The notes below the pieces were generated by a model. It saw only the letters and a program-made list of their open reading frames with translations, had not been told where the DNA came from and made no database searches. Positions 11,951 through 12,955 of a DNA stretch of 12,955 bases are shown here, in pieces (position 1 is the first letter of the stretch; each line of letters begins with the position of its first letter). Both the position numbers and the translations under genes were made by a program. The stretch lies in contig LNFD01000203.1 in assembly GCA_001464255.1 (NCBI GenBank), positions 1 through 12,955 of the forward strand. Reading direction: 5' to 3'. The DNA comes from Actinomycetales bacterium Ga0077552. GTDB lineage: Bacteria > Actinomycetota > Actinomycetes > Actinomycetales > Microbacteriaceae.

Positions 11951-12679
11951 ATGCCCGCTCTTGCGCTCTCCCCCGTCGTCGACCCTGCTGTCGACTCCCG
12001 CGGCGCGCGCATCGAGGCGGTCGAGACCGTGCAGGCGCTGCAGGCCCGCATCGACGCGCTGCAGCGCACGCGGCTCGACTCGCGGCTCATGCCCACGCAC
12101 GAAGCGCTCGCCGACCTGCTGCCCGACGGCGGGCTGCGCGAGGGCGCGACCTACGCCCTGAGCCCCTCGAGCGCCCTCGTCATGGCGTTGCTCGCCGGCC
12201 CCTCGCAGGCGGGCTCATGGTGCGGCGTCGTCGGCATGCCCGAGTTCGGCATCGAGGCCGCCGAGTCCATGGGCATCGACCTCGACCGGCTCGTGCTCGT
12301 GCCGCACCCGGGCGACGCCTGGCTGACCGTGACCGCATCGATCGCGGATGCGCTCGGCATCGTCGTCGTGCGCCCCGGGCGGGCGGCGAGCGACGGCGCG
12401 ATCGCCAAGCTCGCCGGGCGGCTGCGCGAGCGCGGCTCCACCCTGCTCGTGCTCGGCCCGTGGCCCCAGGCCGAGGCCATGATCAGCCTCACCGAGAGCC
12501 GCTGGTCGGGCCTCGGCGACGGCCACGGCTACCTGAGCGAGCGCGAGGTGACGATCACCGTGAGTTCGAAGCGCGGCGGCCGGCCCCGCAGCGGGCGCGT
12601 GATGATGCCGGATGCCGAGCTGGGCATCCGTCGCCTTGATCGCGACGCGGCCGTCACCGCACTGAGACGGGTCGGCTGA
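11951..12679 (+). CDS. imuA: ImuA, RecA-like accessory protein of the mutagenic translesion synthesis cassette
   Basis: The product is 242 residues. It is recognised by the degenerate RecA-like fold: LLPDGGLREGATYALSPSS at the P-loop position but without the GKT, LLAGPSQAGSWCGVVGMPEFGIEAAESMGIDLDRLVLVPHPGD, then STLLVLGPWPQAEAMISL and WSGLGDGHGYLSEREVTITVSSKRGG. Loss of the Walker A lysine is normal for ImuA. A coiled segment (VQALQARIDALQ) precedes the core. In actinobacteria the protein works with ImuB and DnaE2 in damage-induced mutagenesis. In-frame ATGs at 11903, 11933 and 11951 compete. I chose 11951 because it lies just past the SOS box and agrees with where family similarity begins; 11933 is nearly as good. 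The stop TGA shares an A with the ATG of imuB (TGATG). Confidence 0.85.
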   Translation: MPALALSPVVDPAVDSRGARIEAVETVQALQARIDALQRTRLDSRLMPTHEALADLLPDGGLREGATYALSPSSALVMALLAGPSQAGSWCGVVGMPEFGIEAAESMGIDLDRLVLVPHPGDAWLTVTASIADALGIVVVRPGRAASDGAIAKLAGRLRERGSTLLVLGPWPQAEAMISLTESRWSGLGDGHGYLSEREVTITVSSKRGGRPRSGRVMMPDAELGIRRLDRDAAVTALRRVG

Positions 12680-12955
12680 TGCAGCGCACGCTCGTGCTGT
12701 GGGTTCCCGACTGGCCCGTCATCGCGGCCGTGCGCGAGGGGCTGGCCGTCGCGGGGGCGCCGATCGCGGTCATGGCGGCCAACCGGGTCGTCGCGTGCTC
12801 CCCCGCGGCGCGCGCCGAGGGCGTGCGCGCGGGCCAGCGGCGGCGCGAGGCGCAGTCGCTGTGCACGAGCCTCGTCGTCGTGCCGTTCGACGAGGGCCGC
12901 GACCACCGGTTGTTCGCTCCGCTCATCGACGTCGTCGAAGGGCTCGTCGCGGGCG
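12679..12955 (+). CDS. imuB: ImuB, catalytically inactive Y-family polymerase-like protein (3' part missing)
   Basis: Only the first 92 residues are present before the window ends; the full protein is usually about 500. The N-terminus reads MQRTLVLWVPDWPVIAA, where active Y-family polymerases have a catalytic DxD (for example DMDAFFA). The WVPDWP form is the hallmark of ImuB, which lacks the active site and serves as a hub joining the clamp, ImuA and DnaE2. PIAVMAANRVVACSPAARAEGVRAGQRRREAQSLC is the conserved palm/fingers stretch (Y-family: PVAV...GVVLAASYEAR..GVR.GM). It overlaps imuA by one base, so the two are translationally coupled and share the LexA-controlled promoter. DnaE2 may follow beyond the edge. 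Confidence 0.9.
   Translation, partial: MQRTLVLWVPDWPVIAAVREGLAVAGAPIAVMAANRVVACSPAARAEGVRAGQRRREAQSLCTSLVVVPFDEGRDHRLFAPLIDVVEGLVAG

Overview
The window is very GC-rich, with most codons ending in G or C. Its gene content fits an actinobacterium, most likely a member of the Microbacteriaceae (order Micrococcales). The pointers are pafBC, an actinobacterial-type TrmI, FKBP lipoprotein, DUF2834 and PAC2 proteins, an imuA-imuB cassette, and a mycobacterial-type LexA box. It reads as ordinary chromosome: there are no insertion sequences, phage genes or CRISPR arrays.

Left part (1-4112, minus strand). This is one tightly packed operon read right to left: HAD phosphatase, trmI (tRNA m1A58 methyltransferase, frameshifted here), FKBP-type prolyl isomerase lipoprotein, pafB, and pafC (cut by the window edge). 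Gaps are 3-16 bases or overlaps. PafB and PafC are WYL-family regulators of the LexA-independent DNA-damage response. In mycobacteria the Pup-proteasome genes lie between trmI and pafBC; here only the FKBP gene does.

Middle part (4187-8253). A PAC2-family gene (plus) diverges from the HAD operon. It converges on a two-gene minus-strand operon: an M20 metallopeptidase followed by uppP, the undecaprenyl-diphosphate phosphatase (also frameshifted). The 290-base convergent gap holds an inverted pair of related palindromes. A tRNA-Leu(GAG) gene (plus) follows. A strong hairpin separates it from a small minus-strand DUF2834 membrane protein gene.

Right part (8263-12955, plus strand). First come an atypical FolC-like Mur ligase and a HAD phosphatase. 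Next is an ECF-type sigma factor whose 3' end overlaps a gene for a single-pass membrane protein, probably its regulator or sensor partner. A striking 18-bp perfect inverted repeat follows. Last is the DNA-damage mutagenesis operon imuA-imuB (imuB cut by the edge). Its promoter carries a perfect LexA box and a near-perfect match to the RecA-NDp/PafBC promoter motif, so the regulator encoded at the left end may act on the operon at the right end.

Points most worth checking: the dual LexA/PafBC-type control of imuAB, the sigma/membrane-protein pair, the odd FolC-like ligase, the two frameshifts (real or assembly error), and a strong excess of the hexamer GGATGC/GCATCC across the window.
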